Shown one piece after another: positions 41,008-49,934 of a stretch of DNA of 64,000 nt. The first letter of the stretch is position 1, and each line of letters begins with the position of its first letter. Origin of the DNA: DASRBO01 sp035653595 (GTDB lineage: Bacteria > Actinomycetota > Acidimicrobiia > Acidimicrobiales > JAJPHE01); contig DASRBO010000104.1 in NCBI GenBank assembly GCA_035653595.1, positions 49,904 through 113,903 of the forward strand. The letters are read 5' to 3'. The notes under the pieces were generated by a model. The model was given only the letters and a program-made list of their open reading frames with translations, was not told where the DNA came from and searched no databases. The position numbers and the translations under genes were made by a program.

Positions 41008-42408
41008 ATGGATCCCGCCGAGGCCGGCCCCGAGTACCGCGTCGAGCACGACTCCATGGGCGAGGTCCAGGTGCCCCTCGCCGCCCGGTGGGGGGCCCAG
41101 ACCCAGCGGGCGGTGGAGAACTTCCCGGTGTCCGGCCTGCGCATCGACCGGGCCCTGATCGCCGCCCTGGCCGCCATCAAGGGGGCCGCCGCCCTCGAGA
41201 ACGCCCGCCTCAGGGTCATCGACAAGGCGGTGGGCAGCGCCCTGGCGGCGGCGGCGGCCGAGGTGGAGGAGGGCCGCTGGGACGACATGTTCCCGGTCGA
41301 CGTGTACCAGACCGGATCGGGCACCTCGTCGAACATGAACATGAACGAGGTGCTGGCCAATCTGGGCGCCGAGCGCCTGGGCCGTCAGATCAGGCCAAAC
41401 GACGAGCCGAACGCCTCCCAGTCCTCCAACGACGTGTTCCCCTCGGCCATCCACCTGGCCGCCGCCCGCCTCTTCGACCGCGACCTGGTGCCCGCCCTGT
41501 CCCATCTCGCCACCACCCTGCGGGGCCGGCAGCGGGCGTTCCGCTCGGTGGTGAAGTCGGGCCGCACCCACCTCATGGACGCCACCCCGGTGACCCTGGC
41601 CCAGGAGCTGGGCGGCTACGCCACCGCCCTCGAACACGGAGTCGAGCGGATCCGGGCCTGCCTGCCGAGGCTGTGCGAGCTGCCCCTCGGGGGCACGGCG
41701 GTGGGCACCGGCCTCAACGCCCCCCGGGCCTTCGCCCGCGGGGTCATCGCCCGGCTGGCCGAGGCGAGCGGCCTGCCGCTGACCGAGGCCGCCGACCACT
41801 TCGAGGCCCAGGGGGCCAGGGACGCCCTGGTGGAGGCCTCGGGGGTTTGCAGGACCGTCGCCCTGTCGCTGTACAAGTGCGCCAACGACCTGCGCCTGAT
41901 GTCGAGCGGGCCCCGGACCGGCCTGGCCGAAATCCACCTGCCCGACCTGCAGCCGGGCTCCTCGATCATGCCAGGCAAGGTGAACCCGGTGGTGCCCGAG
42001 GCGGTGTGCCAGGTGGTGGCCCAGGTGATCGGCAACGACGCCGCCGTGGCCTTCGGCGGCTCGGCCGGCCAGCTCGAGCTCAACGTGATGATGCCGGTCA
42101 TGGCCCGCAACCTGCTCGAGTCGATCCGGTTGCTGGCCTCGGTGAGCACGGCGCTGGCCGACAAGTGCGTGAGGGGAATGGAGGCCGACGAGGAGCGGTG
42201 CCGCACGCTGGCCCTGTCCTCACCGGCGGTGGCCACCGCCCTCAATCCCTACCTGGGCTACGAACAGACGGCCCGGCTCATCAAGACGGCCATGGCCGAG
42301 GGCAAGGATCTGCGCACCGTGGTGCTGGAGGCCGACCTCATGACCGAGGACGAGGTCGACCGCATCCTCGACGTCCTGGCCATGACCAAGGGTGGGGTCC
42401 GCAAGTAG
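41008..42408 (+). CDS. fumC: Class II fumarase
   Basis: 466 residues, the iron-independent tetrameric fumarate hydratase. Typical segments: YQTGSGTSSNMNMNEVLAN, DEPNASQSSNDVFPSAIH (here N-D-E-P-N replaces the more common N-D-H-V-N), SGRTHLMDATPVTLAQELGG and the superfamily signature GSSIMPGKVNP. The His-to-Glu change next to the fumarase motif is worth noting, as that His helps shape the second (B) site. ATG 41008 is preferred over an upstream in-frame ATG. It interconverts fumarate and malate and probably serves the neighbouring acyl-CoA/glyoxylate pathway. Confidence 0.92.
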   Translation: MDPAEAGPEYRVEHDSMGEVQVPLAARWGAQTQRAVENFPVSGLRIDRALIAALAAIKGAAALENARLRVIDKAVGSALAAAAAEVEEGRWDDMFPVDVYQTGSGTSSNMNMNEVLANLGAERLGRQIRPNDEPNASQSSNDVFPSAIHLAAARLFDRDLVPALSHLATTLRGRQRAFRSVVKSGRTHLMDATPVTLAQELGGYATALEHGVERIRACLPRLCELPLGGTAVGTGLNAPRAFARGVIARLAEASGLPLTEAADHFEAQGARDALVEASGVCRTVALSLYKCANDLRLMSSGPRTGLAEIHLPDLQPGSSIMPGKVNPVVPEAVCQVVAQVIGNDAAVAFGGSAGQLELNVMMPVMARNLLESIRLLASVSTALADKCVRGMEADEERCRTLALSSPAVATALNPYLGYEQTARLIKTAMAEGKDLRTVVLEADLMTEDEVDRILDVLAMTKGGVRK

Positions 42409-43211
42409 TGCACCCCATCGAGCGGCTCCGCATGGTCGCCCGGGCCGAGGGGGCCGGCCCCAGCCTGCTGGCGGGCGAGGCGGCCGGGGCGCTCGCCGGG
42501 TTCTCCTCCGACCCGGTCGCCCTGGTGACCGCCTGCCGGCGCCTCGTCGACCGCCACCCCGAGGTCGGCCCGGTCTGGTGGCTGTGCGCCCGCCTGCTGG
42601 CCGGCGCCGACCCGGCGGTTGAGGCCCACCGGGCCGCCGCCGAGCTCGACGGCGACGACACCGCCGCCGTGCTGGCCGCCGAGCTTCCCGGTCAGGCGGC
42701 GGTGACGGTCGTTGGCTGGCCCGAGCAGGCCGCCCAGGCCCTGCGTCGCCGGGGTGACGTCGAGGTGTTCGCCGTCGACTTCGACGGCGAGGGGGCGGCC
42801 CTGGCCCGCCGGCTGGGCTCGGCCGGCACCGACGCCTGGGACGTTCCTCCGTCGGGGCTGGCCGCCGCCACCGTCAACTCCTCCCTCGTGCTGCTCGAGG
42901 CGGTGTCGGCCGGGCCGGACGGGATCCTGGCCGCCCCCGGCTCGAGGGCGGCGGCGGCGGTGGCCCGTCACGCCGGGGTGGCCGTCTGGGTCGCCTCGGG
43001 GGTGGGCCGCTGCCTGCCGGCCCGGCTGTGGCAGGCCCAGCTCGAGCGCCTCGACGCCTCCCCCGACGAGCCCTGGGAGCGGCGCTGGGAGGTGGTGCCC
43101 CTCGACCTGGTCGACACCTGGGTGGGCCCTGGCGGCCCCCGGCCGGGTGCCGACCTGCCCCGCTCGGCGGACTGCCCGGTGGCGGCCGAGCTGCTCCGGC
43201 CGGCGGGCTGA
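42408..43211 (+). CDS. eIF-2B/MtnA-related protein of unknown function
   Basis: 267 residues. The second half (AATVNSSLVLLEAVSAGPDG, AAPGSRAAAAVARHAGVAVW, VASGVGRCLP) resembles the fold of translation initiation factor 2B subunits and methylthioribose-1-phosphate isomerase. The catalytic Cys/Asp pair of the isomerase is not evident. GTG start overlaps the fumarase stop (TAGTG), so it is coupled to fumC. Function unknown. Confidence 0.6.
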   Translation: MHPIERLRMVARAEGAGPSLLAGEAAGALAGFSSDPVALVTACRRLVDRHPEVGPVWWLCARLLAGADPAVEAHRAAAELDGDDTAAVLAAELPGQAAVTVVGWPEQAAQALRRRGDVEVFAVDFDGEGAALARRLGSAGTDAWDVPPSGLAAATVNSSLVLLEAVSAGPDGILAAPGSRAAAAVARHAGVAVWVASGVGRCLPARLWQAQLERLDASPDEPWERRWEVVPLDLVDTWVGPGGPRPGADLPRSADCPVAAELLRPAG

Positions 43212-43245
43212 CAGGTTCTCCGCCGCGCCCTTAGCATCGGATCCC

Positions 43246-44199
43246 ATGTCGAAGCGAAGCCGCGATCTTCCCCGTCGCTCCTGCCTGTCCGTGCCCGGAT
43301 CCAGCGAGCGGTTCCTGCAGAAGGGCCCGACGGTGCCGGCCGACATGACCTTCCTCGACCTGGAGGACTCGGTCGCCCCCCTCGAGAAGGAGGCGGCCCG
43401 GGCCAAGGTGGTCGACGCCATCAAGAACCTCGACTGGGGTGAGCGGGTCCTCTGCGTGCGGGTGAACGCCTGGGACACCGAGTGGACCTACGGCGACGTG
43501 ATAACCGTGGTCGGCGACGCCGGCCCCCGCCTCGACGAGGTGATGCTGCCCAAGGTCCAGTCCGCCGCCGAGGTGGTGGCCCTCGACCTGCTCCTCACCC
43601 AGGTGGAGAAGACCTCCGGGCTGCCCGTTGGCCACATCGGCATCGAGGCCCAGATCGAGACCACCAGGGGCCTGATCAACGTGGAGGAGATCTGTGCCGC
43701 CTCCCCCCGGCTGGAGACCATCATCTTCGGCCCGGCCGACTTCGCCGCCTCAATGGAGATGCCGGTCCTGACCGGTGGGGTGCAGATCTCCGACTACCCC
43801 GGCGACCACTTCCACTACGTGTTCTCCAAGATCCTCATGGCGGGCCGGGCCAACGGCCTCCAGGTCATCGACGGGCCCTACCTCTACGTGCGCGACCCGG
43901 ACGGGTTCCGCGACTACTGCAAGCGCACCCGGGTCCTCGGCTACGACGGCAAGTGGGCCCTGCACCCGGACCAGGTGACCATCCTGAACGAGGTGTTCTC
44001 GCCCACCCAGGAGCAGTTCGACCGGGCCTGGGACATCCTCGAGGCCTACGAGCAGGCGACCACCCAGGGCGCCCCTGGCGAGCGCAAGGGCGCCGTCATG
44101 TTCGGCGACGAGATGATCGACGAGGCCAGCCGCAAGATGGCGATCAAGTTCGTGACCCGGGGCGAGCGCGCCGGGCTCACCCGCTCCTCTTCGAACTGA
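43246..44199 (+). CDS. HpcH/HpaI aldolase/citrate lyase family protein, probable malyl-CoA/methylmalyl-CoA lyase
   Basis: 317 residues, CitE-like TIM barrel. CoA/metal residues are visible in RSCLSVPGSSERFLQKGPTV, MTFLDLEDSVAPLEKEAARA, IGIEAQIETTRGLINVEEIC (metal Glu) and IIFGPADFAASMEM (metal Asp). In actinobacteria with an ethylmalonyl-CoA pathway such a gene encodes the lyase that splits methylmalyl-CoA (to glyoxylate and propionyl-CoA) and malyl-CoA. The methylsuccinyl-CoA-dehydrogenase-like and MaoC genes nearby fit this. Other CitE-type reactions, such as citramalyl-CoA cleavage, remain possible. Confidence 0.85.
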   Translation: MSKRSRDLPRRSCLSVPGSSERFLQKGPTVPADMTFLDLEDSVAPLEKEAARAKVVDAIKNLDWGERVLCVRVNAWDTEWTYGDVITVVGDAGPRLDEVMLPKVQSAAEVVALDLLLTQVEKTSGLPVGHIGIEAQIETTRGLINVEEICAASPRLETIIFGPADFAASMEMPVLTGGVQISDYPGDHFHYVFSKILMAGRANGLQVIDGPYLYVRDPDGFRDYCKRTRVLGYDGKWALHPDQVTILNEVFSPTQEQFDRAWDILEAYEQATTQGAPGERKGAVMFGDEMIDEASRKMAIKFVTRGERAGLTRSSSN

Positions 44200-44207
44200 T
44201 CCCCTCC

Positions 44208-44924
44208 ATGGCCGCCTTGCCGGTCGTGGACGCCGTCGTTCCGGCCCGCAACGAGGAGACGACGGTGGCCTCGGTGGTCGAGGCCTGCGTGGGCTGCCGC
44301 TACGTGCGCGAGGTGATCGTCGTCGACGACGGGTCCACCGACGACACCGCCGCCCGGGCGGCCGCCGCCGGCGCCAAGGTGGTGCGCCGGAGCGCCCTCG
44401 CTGACGCCTCCGGCCCCTCCATCCCCCTACCGGGCTCCAAGGCCCATGCCATGGAGGCGGGGGTGGAGGCCAGCGACGCCGAGGCCATCCTGTTCGTCGA
44501 CGCCGACCTGCTCGGCATCACCAGCGGTCACCTCGAAGACATCTGCCGGGCCTATGTCGAGACCGATGCCGTGATGTCGATCGGCTGCTTCGACTACGGC
44601 GTGCTGAACCCGCTGGTGCTGCGGCTGCCGCCCACCACCGGCGAGCGGATCATCCCCCGGTGGGTGTTCGAGTCGGTTCCCCCGCACAAGCGCGACGGCT
44701 ACACCATCGAGGTGATGATCAACGAGGTGGTGGCCGAGGGGCGCTGCCCTACCATCGCCCGGGTCATGAGAGGCGTGACCCACCGCACCAAGCGACAGAA
44801 GTTCGGGATGCTGCACGGCTACTGGCGGACCTGGGAGATGTTCCGGGACCTGCTCGCCCTGCTGCGGACCGTGAGGCTGCGGACCTACTGGTTCTACCTG
44901 CGCAGCCTGGTCATCGAGACTTGA
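44208..44924 (+). CDS. Glycosyltransferase family 2 protein
   Basis: 238 residues, GT-A fold. Nucleotide-sugar motifs: VDAVVPARNEETTVASVVEA at the N-terminus, EVIVVDDGSTDDTAARAAAA and the metal-binding ILFVDADLLGITSGH (DxD-like D-A-D). The C-terminal part contains YTIEVMINEVVAEGRC and a basic HRTKRQKFGM. No membrane helix, so it is probably cytoplasmic. The acceptor is unknown. ATG begins eight bases after the lyase stop. Confidence 0.83.
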   Translation: MAALPVVDAVVPARNEETTVASVVEACVGCRYVREVIVVDDGSTDDTAARAAAAGAKVVRRSALADASGPSIPLPGSKAHAMEAGVEASDAEAILFVDADLLGITSGHLEDICRAYVETDAVMSIGCFDYGVLNPLVLRLPPTTGERIIPRWVFESVPPHKRDGYTIEVMINEVVAEGRCPTIARVMRGVTHRTKRQKFGMLHGYWRTWEMFRDLLALLRTVRLRTYWFYLRSLVIET

Positions 44925-45439
44925 CCGTCTCCCTCGGGGCGGAGGGGCCTCGGCTGGCCCGCGAGGCCGAAATCCGCCGCCGCTACGACCGGGCCGGCCT
45001 GGTCGCCGCCCTGGGCCGCTACGGCGAGGCCATGGCCAGGGTGGTCGACGCCTGTCCCCGGCTGGAGGAGCCCCGGTGCCGGCGCCTGGCCGAGGAGTGG
45101 GAGGCGGTCAGGGACGACGCCCGGGCCTCGGGGGACTGGGACGGCCTGGCCCAGGTCTACGCCTGCTCCAGCCCCTATCCCGAGCACCCCGGCAACCTCT
45201 ATGCCGTGGACGGGTGGGCCCGCAACGCCTTCAACTACGCCGGCCTGGTGGCCCGCGAGCGGGCCAACGCCGTGGGAGCGCCGCTGGTGCCCGTCGAGCG
45301 CTCGGCGGCGGGGATGATCATGGCCCTGGCCATGGACGCCTCCGACGCCGCTGGCACCTACTCGCCGTTCGGCCCGCCGCTGCGGGCCCTCCTGCGCCGG
45401 CCCTGGGTGGCGGTGCTCGGGGATCCGCTCGAAGCCTGA
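44921..45439 (+). CDS. Hypothetical protein downstream of the glycosyltransferase
   Basis: 172 residues from TTG 44921, which overlaps the glycosyltransferase stop (TTGA). The sequence is mostly helical and soluble: LAREAEIRRRYDRAGLVAAL, CRRLAEEWEAVRDDARASGD, then VDGWARNAFNYAGLVARERA. No family recognised. The TTG start depends on the overlap logic; an ATG further in is possible. Confidence 0.6.
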   Translation: MTVSLGAEGPRLAREAEIRRRYDRAGLVAALGRYGEAMARVVDACPRLEEPRCRRLAEEWEAVRDDARASGDWDGLAQVYACSSPYPEHPGNLYAVDGWARNAFNYAGLVARERANAVGAPLVPVERSAAGMIMALAMDASDAAGTYSPFGPPLRALLRRPWVAVLGDPLEA

Positions 45440-45447
45440 CGGGCGGC

Positions 45448-47043
45448 TCAGGCCCCGGCCCGCTCCGCCAGCCGGCGGGCGATCACCCGCAGGGCCAGCA
45501 CCTCGTCGGCGCCCTCGAAGATAGACAGCACCCGGGCGTCGACGAAGTAGCGGCTGACGGGGAACTCCTCGGCGTAGCCCATGCCGCCGTGGATCTGCAT
45601 GGCCTCGCGCGTCACCCACTCGGCCGCCCGGCACACGTAGGCCTTGACCATGGAGGCCTCGAGGGACCCCTCGCCCTTGGCCATCAGCCGGGCCACCTGG
45701 TAGGCGAACTGGCGGGAGGCCTGGATCACCACCGCCATGCGGCCCAGCTTGGCCGCTGTCAGCTGGTACTCGCCGATGGGCCGGCCGAACACCACCCGGT
45801 TGTCGGCGTAGTCGAGGGCGGCCTCGTAGGCGGCCTGCATCACGCCGATGGCGCGGGCGGCGGTCTGCAGGCGCCCGTTCTCGAAGCCCTCCATCTGGTA
45901 GTAGAAGCCCCGGCCCAAACCGTCCTCGCCTCCGATCAGCGAGTCGGACGGCACCCACCAGTTCTCGAAGGCCAGCTCGTAGGAGTGCATGCCCCGGTAG
46001 CCGATGGTGTCGATGGGCCGCCCCTCGAGCCTCCCGCCCCCGGGCCCGGTCCCGCCGTCCTGGTGCAGGACGAAGCCGTGGCCGTCGCCCCGCTCCTTGG
46101 GGACGATGAACAGCGAAAGGCCCCGGTGGGCCTTGGAGCGGTCGGGGTCGGTGCGGGCCAGCAGCATGAGCACGTCGCCGCGGGCGGCGAATGTGCACCA
46201 AGTCTTGACCCCGTTGATCAGCCACCCACCCTCGCCCGGGGTGGCGGTGACCTTGAGGCCGGCCACGTCGGAACCGAAGTCGGGCTCGGTCACCGACACC
46301 GCCACCATCACCTCCCCGGTGGCGATGCGGGGCAGCCAGGCCCGCTTCTGCTCCTCGGTGCCGCCCCGCAGCAGGGCGCGGGTGAGGATTTCCGGCCGGG
46401 TGATGAGCGAGCCCCCGACCCCCAGCGAGCCCCGGGAGAGCTCCTCGGTGGCCACCACCATGCCCAGGTAGTCGCTCTCCCCGCCGGTGGCGAAGCCCCC
46501 GTACTCCTCGGGGACCGACAGGCCGAAGGCCCCCATCTCCGCCAGGCCGGCGATCAGATCCTCGGGGATGTCGCCGTTGGCCCGGTGCACCTCCTCGGCG
46601 ACGGGGCGGATCCGGTCCTCGGCGAAGCGGCGGAACGTCTCCTGTACCAGCTCGAAGTCGGGATCGAGATGGCGGGGACCGGGGGTGCGGGCCAGCGACG
46701 CCACGAAGGCGGGGGCGCGGTGAGCGGCGACGAAGGCCATGGCCGGGGCCAGGGCTCCGGCCTCGATGCCCCACTCGTCCTCCCGACCGAGGCTGCGGGA
46801 GGCCAGATCGTGCACCGCCTCGGCGGCGAAGGCAGCGGCCAGGGCCGCCTCCTGCGGGCCCTTGGTCCCGTAGTCCAACAGCTCGGCCGCCCCCTCGACC
46901 CCGGCGGCGGCATGGGCCAGGTCGTAGGCGACGACCTGGTTGGCGTCGAGGTCGCCGGCGGCCAGTCGGGCCACGGCGGCGTCCACCACCTTCCGGGCCA
47001 GCTGGACGGCGGCGGTGGCGGCCTGAAGGTCGGGAGTAGGCAT
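45448..47043 (-). CDS. mcd: Acyl-CoA dehydrogenase with N-terminal extension, (2S)-methylsuccinyl-CoA dehydrogenase-like
   Basis: 531 residues. A ~150-residue helical N-terminal domain (MPTPDLQAATAAVQLARKVV; QVVAYDLAHAAAGVEGAAEL; YGTKGPQEAALAAAFAAEAV) precedes a standard acyl-CoA dehydrogenase (FGLSVPEEYGGFATGG, VAVSVTEPDFGSDVAGLKVT, INGVKTWCTFAARGDVLML, AMQIHGGMGYAEEFPVSRYF). The N-terminal extension is a feature of methylsuccinyl-CoA dehydrogenase of the ethylmalonyl-CoA pathway. With the CitE-type lyase and MaoC genes nearby this is the best call, but substrate is not proved. Confidence 0.8.
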   Translation of the reverse strand: MPTPDLQAATAAVQLARKVVDAAVARLAAGDLDANQVVAYDLAHAAAGVEGAAELLDYGTKGPQEAALAAAFAAEAVHDLASRSLGREDEWGIEAGALAPAMAFVAAHRAPAFVASLARTPGPRHLDPDFELVQETFRRFAEDRIRPVAEEVHRANGDIPEDLIAGLAEMGAFGLSVPEEYGGFATGGESDYLGMVVATEELSRGSLGVGGSLITRPEILTRALLRGGTEEQKRAWLPRIATGEVMVAVSVTEPDFGSDVAGLKVTATPGEGGWLINGVKTWCTFAARGDVLMLLARTDPDRSKAHRGLSLFIVPKERGDGHGFVLHQDGGTGPGGGRLEGRPIDTIGYRGMHSYELAFENWWVPSDSLIGGEDGLGRGFYYQMEGFENGRLQTAARAIGVMQAAYEAALDYADNRVVFGRPIGEYQLTAAKLGRMAVVIQASRQFAYQVARLMAKGEGSLEASMVKAYVCRAAEWVTREAMQIHGGMGYAEEFPVSRYFVDARVLSIFEGADEVLALRVIARRLAERAGA

Positions 47044-47054
47044 GGCCGGGAAAT

Positions 47055-47693
47055 CTAACGGCGGGCCACGACGGTAACGAGCGGCGGCAGCACCACCGGA
47101 TCCTCGCCCGGGTCGACCCCGGTAAGGGACTCGAGATAGGCGGCGACCGGCCCGGGCCCGGCCCCGGCCGGCGCCTCGGCCCAGGCGTCGACCAGCTCGA
47201 GGCCGGCTCGGACCACCAGCGCCGGCAGGAGGGCCCCGACATCGGGGTGGCGGGCGTCCGGCATCGACATGGGGAGGCCGTCCACCCTCCCCGCCGAGGT
47301 GATGGGCTCCTGGCACACCACCCATCCGCCCGGGCGCACGGCGCCGCCCATGCGGCGGACCACGGCGAGCGGCTCCACCACGTGCATGAGCACGAAGCGG
47401 CAGAAGGCCAGGTCCACCGGCTCGGGCAGCACCAGCTCCTCGCCGGCCTGGGTGAGGGCGAGCACCTGGGTCAGCCTGGCGGCGGCGGCCGCCACCGCGT
47501 CGCGGGCGGCGGGGTCGCTGTCCACGGCGTAGACCCGTCCCTCGCGGCCGACCACCTCGGCCAGGGCGACCGACACGTCCCCGCCGCCGGCACCCACGTC
47601 GACACAGCGCCAGCCCTCGGCCAGCCCGAGGCGCTGCAGCGCCGTGGCCAGCGGGCGGCGGTAGACGTCGTTGCGCAGACCCAGCTCGGTCAC
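47055..47693 (-). CDS. Class I SAM-dependent methyltransferase
   Basis: 212 residues. SAM-binding motif I is RCVDVGAGGGDVSVALAEVV, motif II EGRVYAVDSDPAARDA, and LAFCRFVLMHVVEPLAVVRR is the typical post-motif helix of small-molecule methyltransferases (UbiE/Methyltransf_25 type). GTG start overlaps the stop of the upstream acyl-CoA dehydrogenase gene (GTGA). Substrate unknown. Confidence 0.83.
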   Translation of the reverse strand: MTELGLRNDVYRRPLATALQRLGLAEGWRCVDVGAGGGDVSVALAEVVGREGRVYAVDSDPAARDAVAAAAARLTQVLALTQAGEELVLPEPVDLAFCRFVLMHVVEPLAVVRRMGGAVRPGGWVVCQEPITSAGRVDGLPMSMPDARHPDVGALLPALVVRAGLELVDAWAEAPAGAGPGPVAAYLESLTGVDPGEDPVVLPPLVTVVARR

Positions 47694-48832
47694 CGGGCCC
47701 GCCTCAGCAGACCGCGGGCGATCACCATCCGCTGGATCTCGTTGGTGCCCTCGCCGATCACCATGAGGGGGGCGTCGCGGTAGTAGCGCTCGATGGGCAG
47801 CTCGGTGGTGTAGCCGTAGCCGCCGTGGATGCGCATGGCCTCGGTAGCGATCTCGAGGGCCGACTCGGAGGCGAACAGCTTGGCCATCCCCGCCTCGACG
47901 TCGGCCCGCTCGCCGGCGTCCAGCCTGGCCGCCGCCGAGGCGGTCAGCAGCCTCGACGCCTCCAGCCTGGTCGCCATGTCGGCCAGCTTGAACTGGATGG
48001 CCTGATGGGCGGCGATGGGGACGCCGAAGGTCTGGCGGGCCTGGGCGTAGGAAAGGGCGGCGTCGAAGGCCGCCCGGGCCACCCCCACCGCCCGGGCGGC
48101 CACGTTGACCCGGCCCAGCTCGAGGGCGCCGAGGATCTGGGGCATGCCCCGGCCCAGGCCCGCCTCGCCGCCGAGGACAGACGAGGCCGGCAGGCGGTGC
48201 CCGTCGTAGGACATCTCGACCGTCTCGACCCCGCGGTAGCCGAGCTTGTGGATGGAGCGGGAGACGGTTATGCCGCCCGAGCGGGGACCGGGCTCCTTCT
48301 CCACCATGAAGCAGGTGATCCCCTCGTCGGTGCGGGCGGCCAGGGCGACGATGCCGGCTCGCTCCCCGTTGGTGACCCACATCTTGGTGCCGTCGACGAC
48401 GTAGGTGTCCCCGTCCCTCCGGGCCCGGCACCGCAGGGCGGCCACATCGCTGCCGGCGTCGGGCTCGGACAGCGACAGGGCCCCCCGCAGGTCGCCCGCC
48501 GCCATGGGGGCCAGCCACCGCCGGCGCTGGTCGTCGGTGCCGTGGAGGCGGATGAGGGTGGCGGCGATCAGGTGGGTGTTGATGACCCCGGTGAGCGACA
48601 TCCAGCCCGCCGACAGCTCCTCGACGACGCGCACGTAGGTGGCCACGTCGAGCCCCAGGCCGCCGTACTCGACCGGGATGGTGCAGCCGAACAGGCCCAT
48701 CTCCCGCATGGTGGACACCAGCTCATCGGGGTAGGTGTCGGAGTGCTCGAGCTCGGAGGCGACCGGCAGCACCGACCGCTCAACGAAGCGCCGCACGGTG
48801 GCCACCAGCTCGTCGGCGACTGAGGGTTCCAC
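47690..48832 (-). CDS. Acyl-CoA dehydrogenase
   Basis: 380 residues, the standard length. FAD/substrate loop ALSLSEPDAGSDVAALRCRA, GTKMWVTNGERAGIVALAAR, catalytic region EAMRIHGGYGYTTELPIERY with the C-terminal MVIGEGTNEIQRMVIARGLL. The GEGTNEIQ motif is common to short-chain and branched-chain dehydrogenases. GTG start; the methyltransferase follows by overlap. Confidence 0.9.
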   Translation of the reverse strand: MEPSVADELVATVRRFVERSVLPVASELEHSDTYPDELVSTMREMGLFGCTIPVEYGGLGLDVATYVRVVEELSAGWMSLTGVINTHLIAATLIRLHGTDDQRRRWLAPMAAGDLRGALSLSEPDAGSDVAALRCRARRDGDTYVVDGTKMWVTNGERAGIVALAARTDEGITCFMVEKEPGPRSGGITVSRSIHKLGYRGVETVEMSYDGHRLPASSVLGGEAGLGRGMPQILGALELGRVNVAARAVGVARAAFDAALSYAQARQTFGVPIAAHQAIQFKLADMATRLEASRLLTASAAARLDAGERADVEAGMAKLFASESALEIATEAMRIHGGYGYTTELPIERYYRDAPLMVIGEGTNEIQRMVIARGLLRRAR

Positions 48833-48882
48833 GGGGGCGGATGGTAGGGGCAGGACCGGGGCGCCCAGGCGGAGAATGCCTG

Positions 48883-49869
48883 ATGGTGCGAGGAGGGTGG
48901 CTGGGCCGCCTCGGCGGGGTGGGCCTGTTGTCGGTGCTGGCCGTCGTCGGCCTGCTGGCCGTCCCCTCGGCCCGGGCCGCCGGCGGGGGATCGCCTCCGG
49001 TCTGGTCGGGCGACTTCCCCGACCCCTACGTGCTGCGGGTGGGCCCGCTCTACTTCGCCTACGGAACCGACGCCGACCTGGCCCTGGTGCCCACCATGGT
49101 GTCGGCCGACCTGACCCACTGGCAGTGGGTCGGCGACGCCCTCGGCGGGCTGCCCCGCTGGGCCGCCCCGGGCTCGGCCTGGGGGCCGTCGGTCATGGCC
49201 GCACCGGGCGACTACGTCCTCTTCTACGCCGCCCTCGACGCCGCCACCGGCCAGCACTGCATCTCGCGGGCGGTCAGCCGGGTGCCTCAGGGACCCTTCA
49301 CCGACGACTCCGCTGGTCCCCTGATCTGCCAGAGCTCGCGCGGCGGCTCCATCGACCCCAGTCCGTTCGCAGACAGCGGCGGAGCCACCTACCTCGTCTG
49401 GAAGTCCGAGGGCATCCGCAACCTCGAGCCGACCCGGATCTGGTCCGCCCCCCTGGCCCCCGACGGCTCGAGGCTGATCGGTAGCCCGAGCCAGCTCATC
49501 ACCACCGACCAGGGATGGGAGGGTCCGATCGTCGAGGGTCCCGACCTCGCCAGGGTGGGAGGGCGGTACTACCTGCTGTACTCGGCCAACCGCTGGGACA
49601 GCGCCGCCTACGCCATCGGCTACGCCGTGTGCTCCGGCCCGCTCGGCCCGTGCGTCAAGCCCTCGACGGCACCGCTGTGGTCCAGCCAGGGGACCGAGGT
49701 CGGCCCGGGTGGTCCGTGCGTGTTCAGCGACGCCGCCGGGCAGACCTACGTCGCCTATCACGCCTGGACCGCACCCGACATCGGTTACGACCACGGCGGC
49801 AAGCGCAGTCTGCACATCGCCAACCTGTCGGCCCAGCCCGGCACCGGCCTGGCGATGAAGGAGGGCTGA
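48883..49869 (+). CDS. Secreted glycoside hydrolase family 43-like protein
   Basis: 328 residues with a signal peptide (basic start MVRGGWLGRLGG, hydrophobic VGLLSVLAVVGLLAV, cleavage after SARA). Five-bladed propeller signature: WSGDFPDPYVLRVG (catalytic base Asp), GSIDPSPFADSGGATYLVWK (pKa-modulating Asp) and EGPIVEGPDLARVGGRYYLL (acid Glu). GH43 enzymes cleave arabinan, xylan or related glycans. ATG 48883 is preferred over an in-frame ATG at 48841 because it begins the signal peptide. Divergent from the acyl-CoA dehydrogenase gene. Confidence 0.87.
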   Translation: MVRGGWLGRLGGVGLLSVLAVVGLLAVPSARAAGGGSPPVWSGDFPDPYVLRVGPLYFAYGTDADLALVPTMVSADLTHWQWVGDALGGLPRWAAPGSAWGPSVMAAPGDYVLFYAALDAATGQHCISRAVSRVPQGPFTDDSAGPLICQSSRGGSIDPSPFADSGGATYLVWKSEGIRNLEPTRIWSAPLAPDGSRLIGSPSQLITTDQGWEGPIVEGPDLARVGGRYYLLYSANRWDSAAYAIGYAVCSGPLGPCVKPSTAPLWSSQGTEVGPGGPCVFSDAAGQTYVAYHAWTAPDIGYDHGGKRSLHIANLSAQPGTGLAMKEG

Positions 49870-49934
49870 CCGGCCCGCCCTCCTGCCCTCGCCGGCCAGC
49901 CTGGCATCGCCGGGACCGGAGGTAACTTTCGGCC

